NCBI GenBank assembly: GCA_964019415.1 | Contig: OZ025873.1 | Span: 2,730,982-2,794,981, forward strand | Origin: Ianthella basta | Lineage: Eukaryota; Porifera; Demospongiae; Verongiida; Ianthellidae | Length of the DNA stretch: 64,000 nt | Direction: 5' to 3' | Shown: piece by piece, positions 38,801 through 53,800 of the stretch | How positions within the stretch are numbered: the stretch's first letter is position 1 | Layout: each line of letters begins with the position of its first letter | Notes under the pieces: generated by a model | Told to the model about the DNA's origin: nothing | Databases searched by the model: none | What the model saw: the letters and a program-made list of their open reading frames with translations, nothing else | Position numbers and translations under genes: made by a program

Positions 38801-41800
38801 ACACCGCCATCAATATCAATGCAGAACTCTTCCAGTGTCGGAGGCACAGAGTCAGTTGAGACCACAATGTTCTGTGGAACAGTGTTGTTACAGAAGTCAT
38901 TGTTGGCCATGTCCTTCACAGCTCCTTGAGCAAGGTGGACGTAGGCATTGGATGTGACTGAAGCTAGTCCCTGCATGGACTTGACTCTGTTCAAGTCATC
39001 CATTGTCAGATTGATACAGAGTGTGTCAGAGTTGTTCAACTGGACAGTGCCTCCTGTTAATGCATACGATGCAGTGGGGGCAAAGGGATCATTCAGCAAA
39101 GTGATGTCCATGACTTGCAGAGAAGAAGCATTAGCAGTTTCTGTGAAGCACACACACAGTGTACCTGTGTCCAAGTCAAATGAGTGTCCACTGTCCTTCA
39201 ATTCAGGACAGGTAGAGTCTCTAGTGTAGTTGTCCACCATGGTCTCATTCTCTGGAAGGACAGGGTTGCCGGCATTATCACTGATAAGCTCAGACGTGAA
39301 TGTGAGGAAGGTGTCGGTGCTCAGTGTGGCCAGGTCTTCAAAGTACTTGATCCGATTCTGGTCCTGATTCAGTAGGGTGACTGTTATAATTGTCTGTTCA
39401 GTGTTGTATACCAGAGGGGCAATGAAACCTGTCAGAACCACACTCTCATCAGAAGTGACAGACACAATTGTCAGTTCGTCAACTTGTAGTGATGTCACAT
39501 TCACAGACTCATTGAATGTCAGTGTGATTGTACCAACATTCAAATCAAAATCAAAGCCAGTTAGCTCAGGTGGATTGGAATCAGGAACAACAGCGCTTGC
39601 TTGCAAGGCACGAGCAGAAACAATGGGAGTCACTTCATTTTCATTCATGTCTTCAATATATGTCCCCTCCACAGTGAGGAAAGTGTCGTTGATAGCAGTG
39701 CCAAGGCCTGTGTCACTCTTCAGAAGGTTCAGGTCTACAGAGTCAATGAATACTGTCACTTCAGGGCTGTTAACAGTGGAGACAGTGTCACTTACAATGG
39801 ACAGAGATGATGGGAAGGTGGAAAATTGTGTGCTTTGTAATACCAGACCAGTAGCTCTGATGGAAGACACATTCACTGTTTCATCAAAGAAAAGTGCAAT
39901 GGTCCCATCATTGACGTCAAGAGTAAAGGACTCTAACACTGGTGGGGTTGCATCTGCAGTGAATTGCTGCACATTCTGTGCAAGTTGAGGCGCAATTTCT
40001 TCAACATAGTTGTCATTCATGTCCTGAATAGCTAGCATGGTGATGCTGATGAAGGTAGTTCTGTTTGAAACGGATAGTCCTTCCAACTGCTTGATGCGAT
40101 TCAGGTCTTCTCTACTCAACTGGATTACTATCTGTGTCCCGTTGACACTGGGAGTGTAGGACCCCGGAGGTGGGAGAGAGGACAGAACATGGTACTCCAC
40201 ATCTGTCAAGTTCCCTGCAGCACTCTGTAATGTGATCTGTGTCACATCCAGGCTAGCAGAGTTGACTGATTCTGAGAAGGTCAGTGTAAGATTGCCTGCG
40301 TTCATGTCAACATCGAATGCAGTGAGTTGTGGTGAATTCTGATCTTCTCTAAACATTGCAGCCATTTCTGGCACAAAGACTGGTAGGACCCTATTGTTAT
40401 TCATGTCTGTCAACAGCCCAGCAGTGAAGGACAAGAATGTAGTTTCAAGGCTGACAGCCAATGATGTGAGGAGTTTGATGTCATTCAAGTCTGTTGTGGA
40501 CAACCTTGCCACCACAACAGCAGAATTGTCAATGTTGGTAACCACACCTCCAGTCAGAGTGTAGTTTAGGTTATCCCCATTGGAGATGGTGACCTGACTC
40601 AAGTCAGTAGTGGTAACATCCACTACTTCACTGAATGACAACATCAGCAGTTCATTTGTGAGGTCAAGGGTGAAATTCTCTAGGAACGGTCGGACACAGT
40701 CAGCTGTGTATGTTCTCACAGGTTGGGTGGTGGTGTTGAGGGGCAGGCCCACCATGTCAAGTACACCTCCTTCCAGCACAGACAGGAAGGTACTGCTTTG
40801 ATCCACAGCCAAATGTGCCAACCGACGAATCTCATCTCTGTCAAATCGGCTCAACCAGATGGTCAGAATTGGACCATTCATTAAAACTACCATGCTATCA
40901 GTCAAAGTGTGAGTCTGAGTGTCATTCCCAATCTCTTGTTCACTGTGCAAGGTCAGGCTGGAGATCAGCAAAGACGAGGCATTAACGGTTTCAGCAAACT
41001 CTAAATAGAGCACATCATCAGTGAGATCCAGGTCAAAAGCGCTTAGCCTTGGTGGAGTGATGTCAGGGTTATACCTCCTAACTTGTAGGCTTCCAGAACG
41101 AGGTATGGGTACAATTGGGTTGTCATTCATATCCACGATAAGGGTCAGCTGGACACTGATGAATGTATTGTTGGCAGCAGTGGCAAGGGATGTCAACTTC
41201 TTGATCTCATCTTCGTCAATCCTCTGTACTTCTAACACCACAGTGGGTCCATTCGGAGAGAGAACCTCTCCAGTCTGCAAAGTGTAGCTGGGTGAGAGAG
41301 CTCCTCCACTGGCTTGCAGTGTGATAGCAGTGAAGTTAATAGAAGTTACATTGACTGTTTCAGAGAAGTACAGTGTGAGGAATACACCATCCATGTCAAG
41401 GTCAAAGTACATCAACTCCGGAAGTATCCTGTCTTCGGTGTAGCTCAGGACTTCAAGTGCATCAGAAAGAGCTCTCTCCGTGACACTGTTCATTGCTGTA
41501 TCTGACAGGGCATCTCGTGTCCATGAGAGGTAAGTGTTGTTCACGTCAGTGGCAAGCTGTGTGGCATTTGTGATGCTGTTGAAGTCATCTGTGCTCAGAT
41601 CAATGACAATGACAGTACCATCCACACTTAGTGAAAGGCTGCTCTGGAGAGTGAAGGATTGGTACAGGATACCAGGTCCACCTGAGAGTGTGAACTGTGT
41701 GACATCCAAGGATGAGGCATTGACAGTCTCATCAAGGTACAAGGTGAGAGTCTGGTTGTACAAGTCCAACTCAAATGTGAGTATCACTGGAGAGGTCATG

Positions 41801-44800
41801 TCAGCGTTGTACTGCGATGCTTGCAATGCCATACTCACATTGATCGACGAGATAGGATTCCTAAACACATCTCTCAGCAAATCTGATGTCAGGCTCAGGA
41901 AGGTACTGTTGATACTGGTGGCCAGCTCAAGGATTCTCTTGACCTCGTTCAAATCACTCACACCCAGCTCAATCTCCAGAAAAGTTCCAGAAGGATTCCT
42001 CTGCATGCTATCCTCAGTCAACACAAAGTGGCTCAGCAGGTACTCTCCTTGCTCTGTGTCCTGCAGCCTCAGAGCAGTAACATTGAAGTTGTCCACCGAC
42101 ACTGTTTCTGAGAAGTTCAACACCAGCCTTCCAGTGTTCATGTCAAGGGAGAAGGCGTCTAATTCAGGTTGAGTTGTGTCTGAGATGTAGACATCAACTT
42201 GCTGAGCAAAGCCATTGGCAAGGGGAACAACAGGAAGATCAAACATATCTACAATGGTTGTATTATCCATAGTCAACCAGGTGGTAGCAGTTGAGAGGGC
42301 AATCCTTCGCCTCTTAATCTCATTCAGATCTTCAGGTGTGATAGCAATGGTCACTGTCACTCTGTCCTCCAACACAACCAAGTCTCCTGCACTCAGCATG
42401 TATCTGTCAGCATTGTTGAAAACATGAGGAGCTTTCTGCAGTGTGAGACCAGCAAACATGATTGTCATGGCATCCACAGTCTCAGGGAAGGTGAGGACCA
42501 GCACTCCAGAGTCCATGTCCAGGCTGTAGCTGGAAAGAATGGGACGAGTTGTGTCGTTGTAGAAAGCTGATGCTTCAATAGCATCCTCCGGTAGCACCTT
42601 AGCCACAGGGTTGCCAGCCATGTCCAAAATAAAATCAGGAGTGAGGCTGATGTAGGATGTGCCTTGGCTGACCAAGAGTTCATCTCTCTCCTTGATGGCA
42701 TTCAGGTCATCGATGAGAAGGTGCAGAGTCAGCATAAGTCCATTTGAGCTGTTAGTGAACCCACCCTGAAGGGTGTAGCTCACTGGTGATACGGCTGTAG
42801 TGTTACTGTCATTTAGCACAAGCCGTGAGGACAGGAGTGTGAGGGAAGAGAAGTTAATGGAAGACACATTAACCGGTTCATCAAAGCTCAATGTCAATGT
42901 CCCAGCATTCAAGTCCACCACAAAACTCGACAGCTCTGGGTCTACTAAATCTGTGAGGAAGAAGCCAACTGGGATGGTGCTCTCTTGGACATCATTAGGA
43001 TAGTAAGCCATGTCCCTCACTGCCTCCCTTTCAATGGTGAGGTAGGTCGAGTCAACACTCACAGCCAAATCTGTCAGCAGCTTGATCCGGTGGAGATCCT
43101 GTAACGCCAGTGTGATGTTGATGACAGTGGAGTTGGCATCACTGATAGAGCGATAGACAGACAAAGGTACAGTAGTTGTATTTGACTGATTCACTGGTGA
43201 CTCTGAGACCACTGTCAGATAAGTGATGTCGAAGCTGTCGATATTGATGGTTTCATCAAAAGTAAGTGTCAAAGTCTCATTGCTGAGATCGAGGGAGAAG
43301 GAGACCAAGATAGGTCCCTCAGTGTCTGCTATGTAGACAGCCACCAGCTGAGCATCTGAGACAGTGATGGGCTCCAGAGGAAGGTCCGTCATGTCTCTCA
43401 CACCTTGGCCTGTTACCGATAGATACGTGTTGCTACGCAACATGGCCAGTTCATACAGTTGTTTGATTGCATTCAGGTCTAAAGATCCCAGCTGCACATG
43501 AAGTATGGGATCGTCCATGAGTGAAACTACCTCTGAGTACAGGGGTCCATTGCCAGGTGTGAGGGTGTGACTCATAGACCCTCTCCCTTGAGATGGGTGA
43601 AGTGAGAAAGCAGAAAGGTCCAAAGTTGCAAATTGAACCGTTTCAGAGAAGTTGAATACCAGTGCACCTGTGTTCATGTCAAGGGAGAAACTCCTCAGCT
43701 GTGGCAGCGTTTGGTCATTGATGAACAGGGAGACATTCAGAGCTTCACTTGTATTCCGGCCCACCACAGGGTTGCCATTCATATCCAGGATGCTGCCTAT
43801 CTCCATTGTGAGGAATGTGTTGTTGGGGGAGGTGGCCACCTCTCGCAGTCTCTTCAAATCGTTAAGGTCCTCCTCTCCAATTGTAACAACAATCTCAGTG
43901 CCATCTGGTGAAATGGTGCCACTGAACATCCGAGATAGCCTGAAGGAGTATAAGTTGTCATCTTCCGAATACTGTAAGACAAGGCCCTCCACATCTAGCG
44001 TAACTGCCATTACCGTCTCATTGAACCGCAGCACTAGCTGACTTGAGTTCAAATTCAAGTCAAACCCAACAACTTGTGATGGATTGGTGTCAGCAATGAA
44101 TCGTTCTGCATTCAGACCACGACCAGGCAAGATGGCCACAACATCATTAGCATTCATATCTGCAACCAGTGTTGGGGTGATGGAGATAAAGGTTGAAGTG
44201 TCAGTAGTCGCAAGTTGGTCAAGGCGCTTGATTTCATTCAGATCTGCTACAGAGAGGTCTACCACAACAAGCGGGTCATTTTCAGCAGTGAAGGTACTGC
44301 TTGCAGTGAGGGTGAAGTAGGTCTCTGCTCCACTCTGCTGCTCAGCATTCTGCAAGGTAATCTGGGTCACATAGAAGGAACTGACATTCACAGTCTCTGA
44401 GAAGGTCAAGAACAGTTGCCCTTCATCCAAATCCAGAGTGAAGGCATCCAAAGTTGGTTTAACAAAGTCTCCATAGAATGACTGAACTTCGAAAGCTAGG
44501 CTATGTGGCACAGGCATCAGGGGCAGGTCACTCATATCAAGGATAGCCGCCTCAATCACAGATAGGAAAGTGTTGCTTGGAGAAGTGGCGAGAGATACTA
44601 ACTGCTTGATTCGGTTCAGATCGGCTGCAGACAACTCAACATTGATGATGGGAGAGTTCTCGCTCAGCACTATTCCACCTGTTAGTGCCACTTGAGCTGC
44701 AGCTGATGCTAAGGAGGTACTTGATTGGAGGATGAGGTTGTGTACATCCAGAGTGGATGAGCGAACTGTCTCAGAAAATGAGAGAGTGAGAATCTCTGAT

Positions 44801-47800
44801 GACAGGTTGAGGGAGAATGCAGAAAGCACAGGCCTTATGGTGTCACCAAAAAAGTTGGAAGCTTGAAGGCCTTCATCTTCTCTGCGAGGTGTCACTGGAT
44901 TGCTATTCATATCCATCACAGCAATACTGGTCAGTGTGAGGTAGGTGTCATTGAGGGAGGTGGCCACATCTTCAAGGATCTTCACTTCATTCAGGTCATC
45001 GGTGCTCAGGAAGATGGTGATTACTGTTGAGTTCACAAATTCCCAGGTGCTGTCCCGTAGTGTGTAGTAACTTCTCCTCATTTCTCCACCTTGAAGAGTG
45101 AAACCAGTAATGTTGACAGTGGAGGAATCCACAGTCTCAGAGAATGTAATGGAAAGCTCCTCAAATGTGAGGTCAATGCCAAAGCTGACTAGCTGAGGTG
45201 GAACCCTATCCTCATTGAACTCCAAGACAATTCGAGCTGAGCTGTTGGCCACTGGCTCAACCGCATTGTCATTCATGTCATTCGCAAGGTCAGAGGAGAA
45301 TGAGAGATAGGTTGTTTCTCTGGATACAGCTAGCTCAAAGAGAAGCTTGATTTCATTAAGGTCTTGCTCTGAGAGTTGGATGGAGATCATGGTGGAGTCT
45401 CGAGTTGTGGATGTGCTGTTCTGTAGCTGGTACGAGGACACAGCAGTGCCATTGATGTCTGGGCCACTCTGTAAGACAAGCTCCTGGGGATCAACAGTGC
45501 TTGCATTGATGACCTCGTTGAAGATCAGGAGCAGTACGTTGTTAGTCAGGTCCAGAGTGAAGTCAATCAGATAGGGTGCAGTCCTGTCTTGGATGTAGCC
45601 AGATGCTGGTAGGGCCTTGTGTACGGTCACAGCAATCACGTCACGACCAAAGTTGTCTTCAAAAGCTGCTGCTTTCATGGCCAGATAAGTATCGTTGATA
45701 TTGGTAGCAAGCTGTGTATTCACCTTGATTCTGTTTAGATCATTGTTGGCTATTTGAATGGTGATGTAGTGGCCATCAGGGCTGTTTGTGGTCCCCTCAT
45801 CCATCAGACTCACGAAGTCCACTCCAATGTTGGCCATGTTCTGCACTGTGAAGGCTCTTATGTACAAAGTGGATGAGTCAATGACATCATTGAACGTCAG
45901 CAGCAACATGCCTGTATTCATGTCAAGCACAAAAGAGACTAATTCTGCCCGAGTTACATCTTCCATGATCTGTGTTGCCTGCATCTGCCTGCTGAAAGGA
46001 ATGGCTGCAATGGGGTTACCAGACATATCTTGCACAGCACCTTCCGACAGAGCTAGGAAGGTGTCTGCTGTGCTTGTAGCAAGGTTGGAAGACAGCTTGA
46101 GTCGGGCAACATCAGCCCAGGTTAGGTTGACTGTGATGGAGAGGACACCTACTTCATCCTGAAATCGGTCAATTTCACCCCCACTGAGAAATAGGCCTTC
46201 ACCAGGAGAGTATAAATGAATTGCACTAAACTCCAACGTCGAAGTATTAACAGGCTCATCAAAGTAGAGCACCAGCTGATCTGTGTTCAGGTCCAGGGAG
46301 AAATGAGTAACTTGTGGGGGGCTGATATCTTCAATCACATCAGACGCCATCAGGGGTAGTTCCATGAGTATGGCATTGTTGTAATTGGATGTGGTGTCTC
46401 TTATCAGCGTGGCTCCAACTGAGATGTAGGTGTTATTGGTATCTGTGGCAAGGTTCGGATAGAGCTTCAAATTGTTCACATCTGAGGTTAGAAGGTTCAC
46501 TACAATGGTGAGATCATTGGGGGACGAACTTGCTCCACCAGTCAACTGAACTACAGTTTCAAGGTCATCCGGAGCAGGGAAGAAGGTAACAGCTGTGAGG
46601 GAGACACTGGAGGAATCTACTGGTTCGTTGAATGTCAATGTGAGTGTCATGTTTTCCAGGTTGAGCACATAACTGAGGATGGAGGGTGCAGTGTCATCGG
46701 AAATGAATTGCTGCAGGTACCTTGCTCTGTTTGATGGAACAGCTATAACAGTATTCTCGGCCACATCTGATAGCAGAGTCTCTGTGAATGTAAGCCAGCA
46801 CTGATTGATGACTGAGCATAATCCACCTTGGCGCTTCACTTCATCTAGGTCTTGTTTTGTGAGGTTCAGCACTAGGACAGTGCTGTCCATAGAGACCACA
46901 GTACCTCCTGTCAGCCGATGACTAGCAGTTGGCATGTAGGAAAAGGACTGGAATGTGATGGCTCTTGGATCCACAGTAGAAGCATTTATGGTCTCGTTGA
47001 AGACTAATGTGATCTGCCCTTCATCAAGGTCGAACAGTGTGAATTCCACCAAGCTGGGCTGGTTGGTGTCTGGCGTGTAGGTGGTGGGACTAAAACCACA
47101 GCCCTCAAAAATAGGTTCAATAGGATTGCCTGCAATGTCCCTTAGGGCCTCCCCTGTCAGAGAGAGACAGCAGTCTGCACCGTCATTCTCATTTGCACAC
47201 AGAGTCCTCCTCTTCAGTTCATTTAGGTCAGCATCTGTCAAGTCATAAGTGACAATGGTATCCTCAAAAGCACTGAATGACCCTCCAGTGAGAGTGTATG
47301 TGTAAATGGGCACTCTTGCTAGCATCTCCACAATTTCCTGCATCTCAGTGTTAGTCACGTTGGTACTGTTGTCAGCCGTGATGTTACCAATGACAGAGGT
47401 GTTGACAGCTGTCTCAGTTTGGTTCATCATGTCCTCAATGGTGATGTCCCCATAGAAGCAACAGTCCTGAATAGTGAAGGCACCAGTGTGCAGTGATGAC
47501 AGGTTGACAGCTTCACTGAATGTCAAGACCAGTTCACCAGAGTCAAAATCCACCACAAAAGCAACCAAAGTTGGCATGATAACGTCAAAGGCATATTCAG
47601 TAGATGATAGTGCACTTCCATCAGCTCTGGGCACAACAGCATTGCCGGCCATGTCAGAAACAAGATCTGTGGTGTACACAATGAAGGAGTTGTTAGGACT
47701 TGAAGCAACCATGGATAGTCTCTTTAAGTTGTTGAGGTCTTGTGGAGTCAAGGTCAAGTAGATGGCATTGTTGTCTGTCATAACCCAACTGCCACCAGTG

Positions 47801-50800
47801 AGAGTGAAGCTCCCATCCACAGGAGTGGCTGTGAGTCCGTTCTGGATGGTCAACTGGGTTGGGTCAAATGTTGCAGCTCGGACAACCTCAGAGAAATACA
47901 AAGTCAGGTTCCCATGAGTCAGATCAATGTCGAAAGATATGAGGTCTGGTTGTGTGGTGTCACTGATGTAAGAAGAAGCTCTCAGTGCTCTGTGTGCTGC
48001 CACCGCTTGCACAGGATTTTCATTCATGTCCAGGATAGTCCCTGCAGTAATACTCACAAAGGTATCTGCATTGGAGGTTGCAATAGCATCATTTCTCTTG
48101 ATCTCATTACTATCAAGAAGTGTAAGGTCCACCACAATGATGGTTCCATTTGCGCTGGTGGATGAACTTGTCTGGAGGAAGTAGTAGTTGCCATCACTAC
48201 GAGCTGCTCTGCCCTGCAGTGCAACTCCACCAACATTCAAGGAGCCAGTATTAACGGTTTCTGAGAAAGTCAGAGCAAGCTGTCCAGGGCCATCCAAGTC
48301 AAGACTGTAGCTGACCAGTCTCGGTTCTATGGTGTCTTCAAAGAAGGTGGTTACTTGCTGTGCATCCATGCTGGGTATGGACACCACTTTCAAACCAGCC
48401 ATATCCCTCACAGTATCTTCTGTGATGGAGAGGAAGGTGCTGTTTTCATCAACTGCAAGAGAAAACTTCTCTTTGATGATATTCAGATCTGGATCAATGA
48501 GTACCAAGTCTGCAACTGGAGCATCCATGGTCTCCACAAAACCTCCTGTCAGAGTGTAGGAGTCTGCTACCATCCCAGGGAAAACTCCCTGCAGCAAAGT
48601 GATCTGGGTCACCTCCAGAGTGGACAGGTCAACCGTCTCAGAGAATGTGAGTGACAAGATCTCAGAAGTAAGGTCCAGACTAAACTCATCCAGGAATGGG
48701 CGTATCGTGTCAGGTCCAAATGCATCAGCTCTCTTCCCTACACTAGCAGGGACTGCTACCACTGGATTAAGAGCCATGTCTGAGATGAGAGCACTTGGGA
48801 AGCTAATATATGTTGTGTCATGAGAAATGGCAAGAACAGCTCTCTTCTTGATCTCATTCAAGTCATTGGGTCCTATGGTAACTGTGGCAACCGGGCCATT
48901 GCTACTACCTGAACTGGAGTCATTGGTGAGCGTGTAGAAACTGAAGAGACTAGATCGATCAATCTCTTCTGAGTTCTGTAGGGTAAGAACAGACACATCA
49001 AATGTCCTCTCCACATTTACAGTCTCCGAGAAGTAAAGAGTAATTAACGCAGAGGTGATGTTTACTGAAAAGGCATCCATCCTGGGACTTGTTGTGTCAG
49101 GAGTGTAAGTTGAGACTTGTGCTGGGTTAATACTGTTGTCACGAGACTCCACCATTTGTGAATTCATATCCAGCACTGCTGAGCCAGGGAAGGTGAGGAA
49201 AGTCGTTGCAGCACTGTCAGCAATTGTCCTGATCTTGAGTTGGTTCAGATCATCGAGGGACAGTTGGATGTATACAGTGGGGTCGTCAGTAAGGCTTAGG
49301 AAACTTCCGCCAGTGAGACTATACAGATATTGTCCATTGGTGGTATTGGGTAAGCGCTGGAGGGTCAACTGGTTCAGCTGAACAGAGGACACATTGACTG
49401 TTTCAGAGAAGAGAAGAGTAAGTTGACCAGTGTTCATATCAAGATCAAAAGAGAGAAGCACAGGCATGGTGGTGTCATTGACATAGTCTGATGCCTGCAA
49501 TGCTTCTCCATCCCTCACTGCTGTCACTGGGTTTCCAGCAATGTCAGAGATTAGGGTGGAATTGAAAGTGATGTAGGAGCTGGTTTGAGCAATGAATAAC
49601 TGGTCACTTCTCTTCACAGCATCTAGATCGTCTTTGTTGAGGTAAATTTCCATTTGTAGTCCATCTGTACTGTTGGAGAATCCCCCAGTGAGGCGTCTCA
49701 CCTGGTCAAAGCTGCTGAAAGGGTCGTCTGCTTGTAGCACCAACTGTGTCACATCCAACGTAGAGCGATCAACAGGTTCGTTAAAGAACAGAGTCAAACG
49801 ACCTATGTTGACATTCACTGTAAACATTACAACCCTGGGGGAGGTCATATCTGGGACAAAAACACTCACCCCCTGCACCTGAGCAAGATTTGGGTTGGCA
49901 GAGAGGGCATTGTCAAAGACAGCCCGTTCACTGAGCTCAATGTAGGTGTTGTTGTCCAGGCTTGCCAGTCCTCTCATCAGCTTCAACTGGTGCAAGTCCT
50001 CAATAGCTAGCACAATCTCCACATCTGTACCATCTTCACGGGTGATGTTTCTAGCACCTGTGAGAGTGAAGAAGGCAGCACTACTGTTGGTTTGGTTGTC
50101 ATCCATATCACCTATAGCCAGGAGAGTGATGAGGGAGACATTGACAGTGGATACATCAACTGTTTCATCAAAAGTGACAAAAAGAGTCTCTGAGGTGAGA
50201 TCCAGCGAGAAACTAAGCAGCACAGGACCTGTGATGTCAGGCTCAAAGGCAGTGACTGAAAGAGCATTAGCAGTGTCTCTTGGCACCACCTGGTTCCCTG
50301 CCATGTCATAGACTAGCTGTGGTGAGAAGCTAAGGAATGTTGCATCAGATTCTCTGGCCAGCTGTTTGATCTTCTTGAGCTCATTTAGGTTAAACACTCC
50401 GATCATGACAACAACAGTATCACCATCACCTGAGGTAGTGTACGTTAGGTTTGGTGCTTGCCCTTCCACCAGTGTGTAACTAATCATGGAGCTGTTCACC
50501 GAATATTGGAGGGTGAGTAGGGACAGATTCAGAGTCCGGGTGTCCACAAACTCATCAAAAGAAAGCACAAGCTCTCCTGCCTCGATGCTGAGGTTGAAGG
50601 CACTCAATTGAGGCCTTGTCATATCAGGCGTGTACATATCTACCCTCACAGGCCTGTATGTGGATACAGGGACCACTGCATTGTCATTCATGTCAAAGAT
50701 GGTCAAGTTAGTCAAGGCAAGGTAAGTGGTGCTCACTGCTGTAGCTAGCCCACGGATTCTCTTTAGATAGTTCAGATCAAGGTATCCAACATTCACTGTA

Positions 50801-53800
50801 ACAATGTCATTGTACGGTGTGAGTGAGCTGGTGGAGGAAGGGCTGAAACGGAAAGGTTCCTTTGGCACACACTCAGAAACGTTGAACTCAGATTGCAGAA
50901 AAGATGACAAAAATGACTGAATACCCTCAATTCTGGGAAGTACACAAATGCCATCTGATACATCTTCACTGGGTAGAACTGAGATTTCGGACACATCCAA
51001 AGATGTTGTGTTGACAGTTTCAGAGAAGTACAATGTCAAAATACCTGTGTTAACATCAAGGTCATAACGTAACAGCTCTGGAGGTGTAATGTCCATTGTA
51101 AACACAGTTACACACCGAGGAAGGTGTTCCTCAATAGCTGTCACATTGTTACCGTTCATGTCATCTACTAGAAGATGTGAAAAAGCAATGAATGTGGTCT
51201 CATGGCTGACAGCCAAAGATGGCCGCCTTCGAATTTCATTGGAGTCCTCAATGCTGAGGTATACAACAACGGTGGTGGAGTTGTCCACTGTGCTTGTGCT
51301 AGAAGCAGTCAACTGGAACCAGGCAGATACTGACACATTGCTGTCAAGGAGGATGATCTCTGTCAGTTCAAATGTGCTCGCATCAACTGTCTCTGAGAAT
51401 GTCAACATCAACTGGTTTGAGTCCAGGTCAAGGTCAAATGACACCAATTCTGGAGATGTAGAATCTTCAGTAAATTCATTCACTTGCAAGGGGGTGGTCA
51501 CAAGTAGAGGGACCAGAGGGTTGTCATTTTGGTCCAGAATGGTTCCATGTTCCAGTACAAGGAAGGTGGTATTCATTGAGATGGCTAACAGATAGAGCTC
51601 CTTTACTGTGTCCAAGTCTGTCTTGGAGAGAATTAGGTTCACATAGATGCTGTCTGCAAGTGTGAAGTTCCCACCAGTTAGGGTATATGAAGCATCTGAC
51701 TCATTTCTTCCAGGACTGTTGACCAGTGTTATCAGCTCTACAGCAAGTGAAGAAGCATTTACAGTCTCTGAGAATGTGAAGAAGAGTACTCCTTGGTTCA
51801 TGTCCAGATCAAAAGAGATCAGTTCAGGGGCTACAGAGTCTGGTGTGAAAACTCTCACAGATGTGGCATTGATGTCAGCTAAGCGAGGTACCACCTGGTT
51901 AGAGTTCATGTCTCGTATAAGGTTAGATGGGTAACTGAGGTAGGTGTTGTTTGAAGATGTTGCTATCTCTTCAATTCTTTTGATTTCATCAAGGTCTTCT
52001 TTAGTAATCCATACCTGTACTTCAAGACCATCCTCCCGGGTAGAAGTACCACCACGAAGGTTGAAGCCAACATTGGAGGTTGCATTGGACTGGATTCTGA
52101 CCTGAGTTACATCAAAACTGGATGCATTGATAGTTTCAGAGAAATAAAATGCCACCATTCCACTTGTCAAGTCGAGGTCCCAGTAGATCAGCTCGGGTGA
52201 AGTGGAGTCAGGGATAAACCGACCAGCTACCATTGCTGACTCTGTCTCTATCTCAACAACTGCATTTTCATTCATGTCCACAAGAGTATCACGTGGCCAA
52301 GTGATATATGTGGTGTCACGGGTGATGGCAAGGCCATATATCTTCTTGATGGCATCAAAATCCAATTTTGAGAATGAGACAACAAGGATGGGATTATCAT
52401 AGCTGACATTGTGAGTCCCTCCAGTGAGGCTGTAGGAGAGCAGTTCAGGGTGGGCCTCTTCTACAAGTGTAAAGTTGTCATCATATGAGAAGTAGGAAGC
52501 ATTTGGAAGGTTCTGGAACGAGATGAGGGTGGTGTTCAAGGTGTTAGATTTGACAGTTTCATTGAAGGTCAAGTGGAGTAGACCCTTGTCCATGTCCAAA
52601 GTGAAGCTCACTAGAGAAGGCCGATTGATATCTTGCGTGAAATTGCGAACTTGCACAGCTGATAGAACTATCTCTGGAGACAAGAACTGTCCTCTCTCAT
52701 CCCTGATGAACAGCTCGGGAAGAGTAGCAAAGCTGTCATTTGCACCTGTAAGTAGTCCTTCATTACGTTTGATGTTGTTCAAATCATCTGAAGTAAATTG
52801 CAGCACAGTAAAATAACCATCAATGGAAGTAGTATTCCCATCTGTGAGTGTGTAACTGTTGCTGAAGGTAGGGTCACTCTGATTGTGCAAGGTCAGCAAA
52901 TTTGGAGTAAGCTGGTTCTGATCAACGACGTCATCCCAGAAGAAGGTGATGGTTCCCTCATCCAAATCAATATCAAACACTTCCAATTCTGGGTTCTTTA
53001 CATCAAGAATCAGCTCTGATCTCTGCAAGGCATCAGTAGCAACAATGGGTACCACTTCATTACCAGCAGTATCCAAGAAAGAGCCCATTTCAAGAGCGAG
53101 GAAGAGATCTACAGGCCTGGTGGGAGTGATCAATCTGTTTTCAGCCAAGTCACGATTAGTCTTGATCAGTCTCATGTCATGGCGGTTGATTGTGATCAGT
53201 AGGAAAAGTTTGTTCTCTGTCCCTGGTGTATATACAGTGGCTCCCTCTGTGAGAGTTACACCAGGGCTGGGGGACATCGAGATATTTGCCCTGGGTTGGA
53301 GGGTAATTCCTGCATAAATGGTGGAGTTTCTTCGAATTGGCTCATCAAATGTCAAATACAGCCCGTCATTCTCCATGTCCAGGAAGAAGCTCGTCAGTTG
53401 TGGTGGAGTGCTATCAATGGAATAGCTAAGCACTTGGAGAGAGTTGTTGAGGGGTATTGGCTCAGCCGGGTTGGGGGGCTCACGAGACATGTCCATTATT
53501 AAGCCCTCTGTGATGGAAATGAAAGTGTCATCTGAGCCCGTTGCAAGGGACTCAAGTGCTTTGATGTGAATGAGGTCAATGTGTGAGATGTTGAATTCCA
53601 TGAAACGCGAATACTCCATGGTGGCAAGCGTGCCTCCTGTCAGTGTGTACATCTCTGTGTCATTGGAGGGGCTTTTGGTGCTGACAAATGTAATGGCAGT
53701 TGGATCAAAGGTCATGTAGTTTACAGTCTCGTTGAATGTGAGCATCACAACACCACTGTTCATGTCCAGGGTAAAGTTGAGAAGTTTAGGTGGTACAGCA

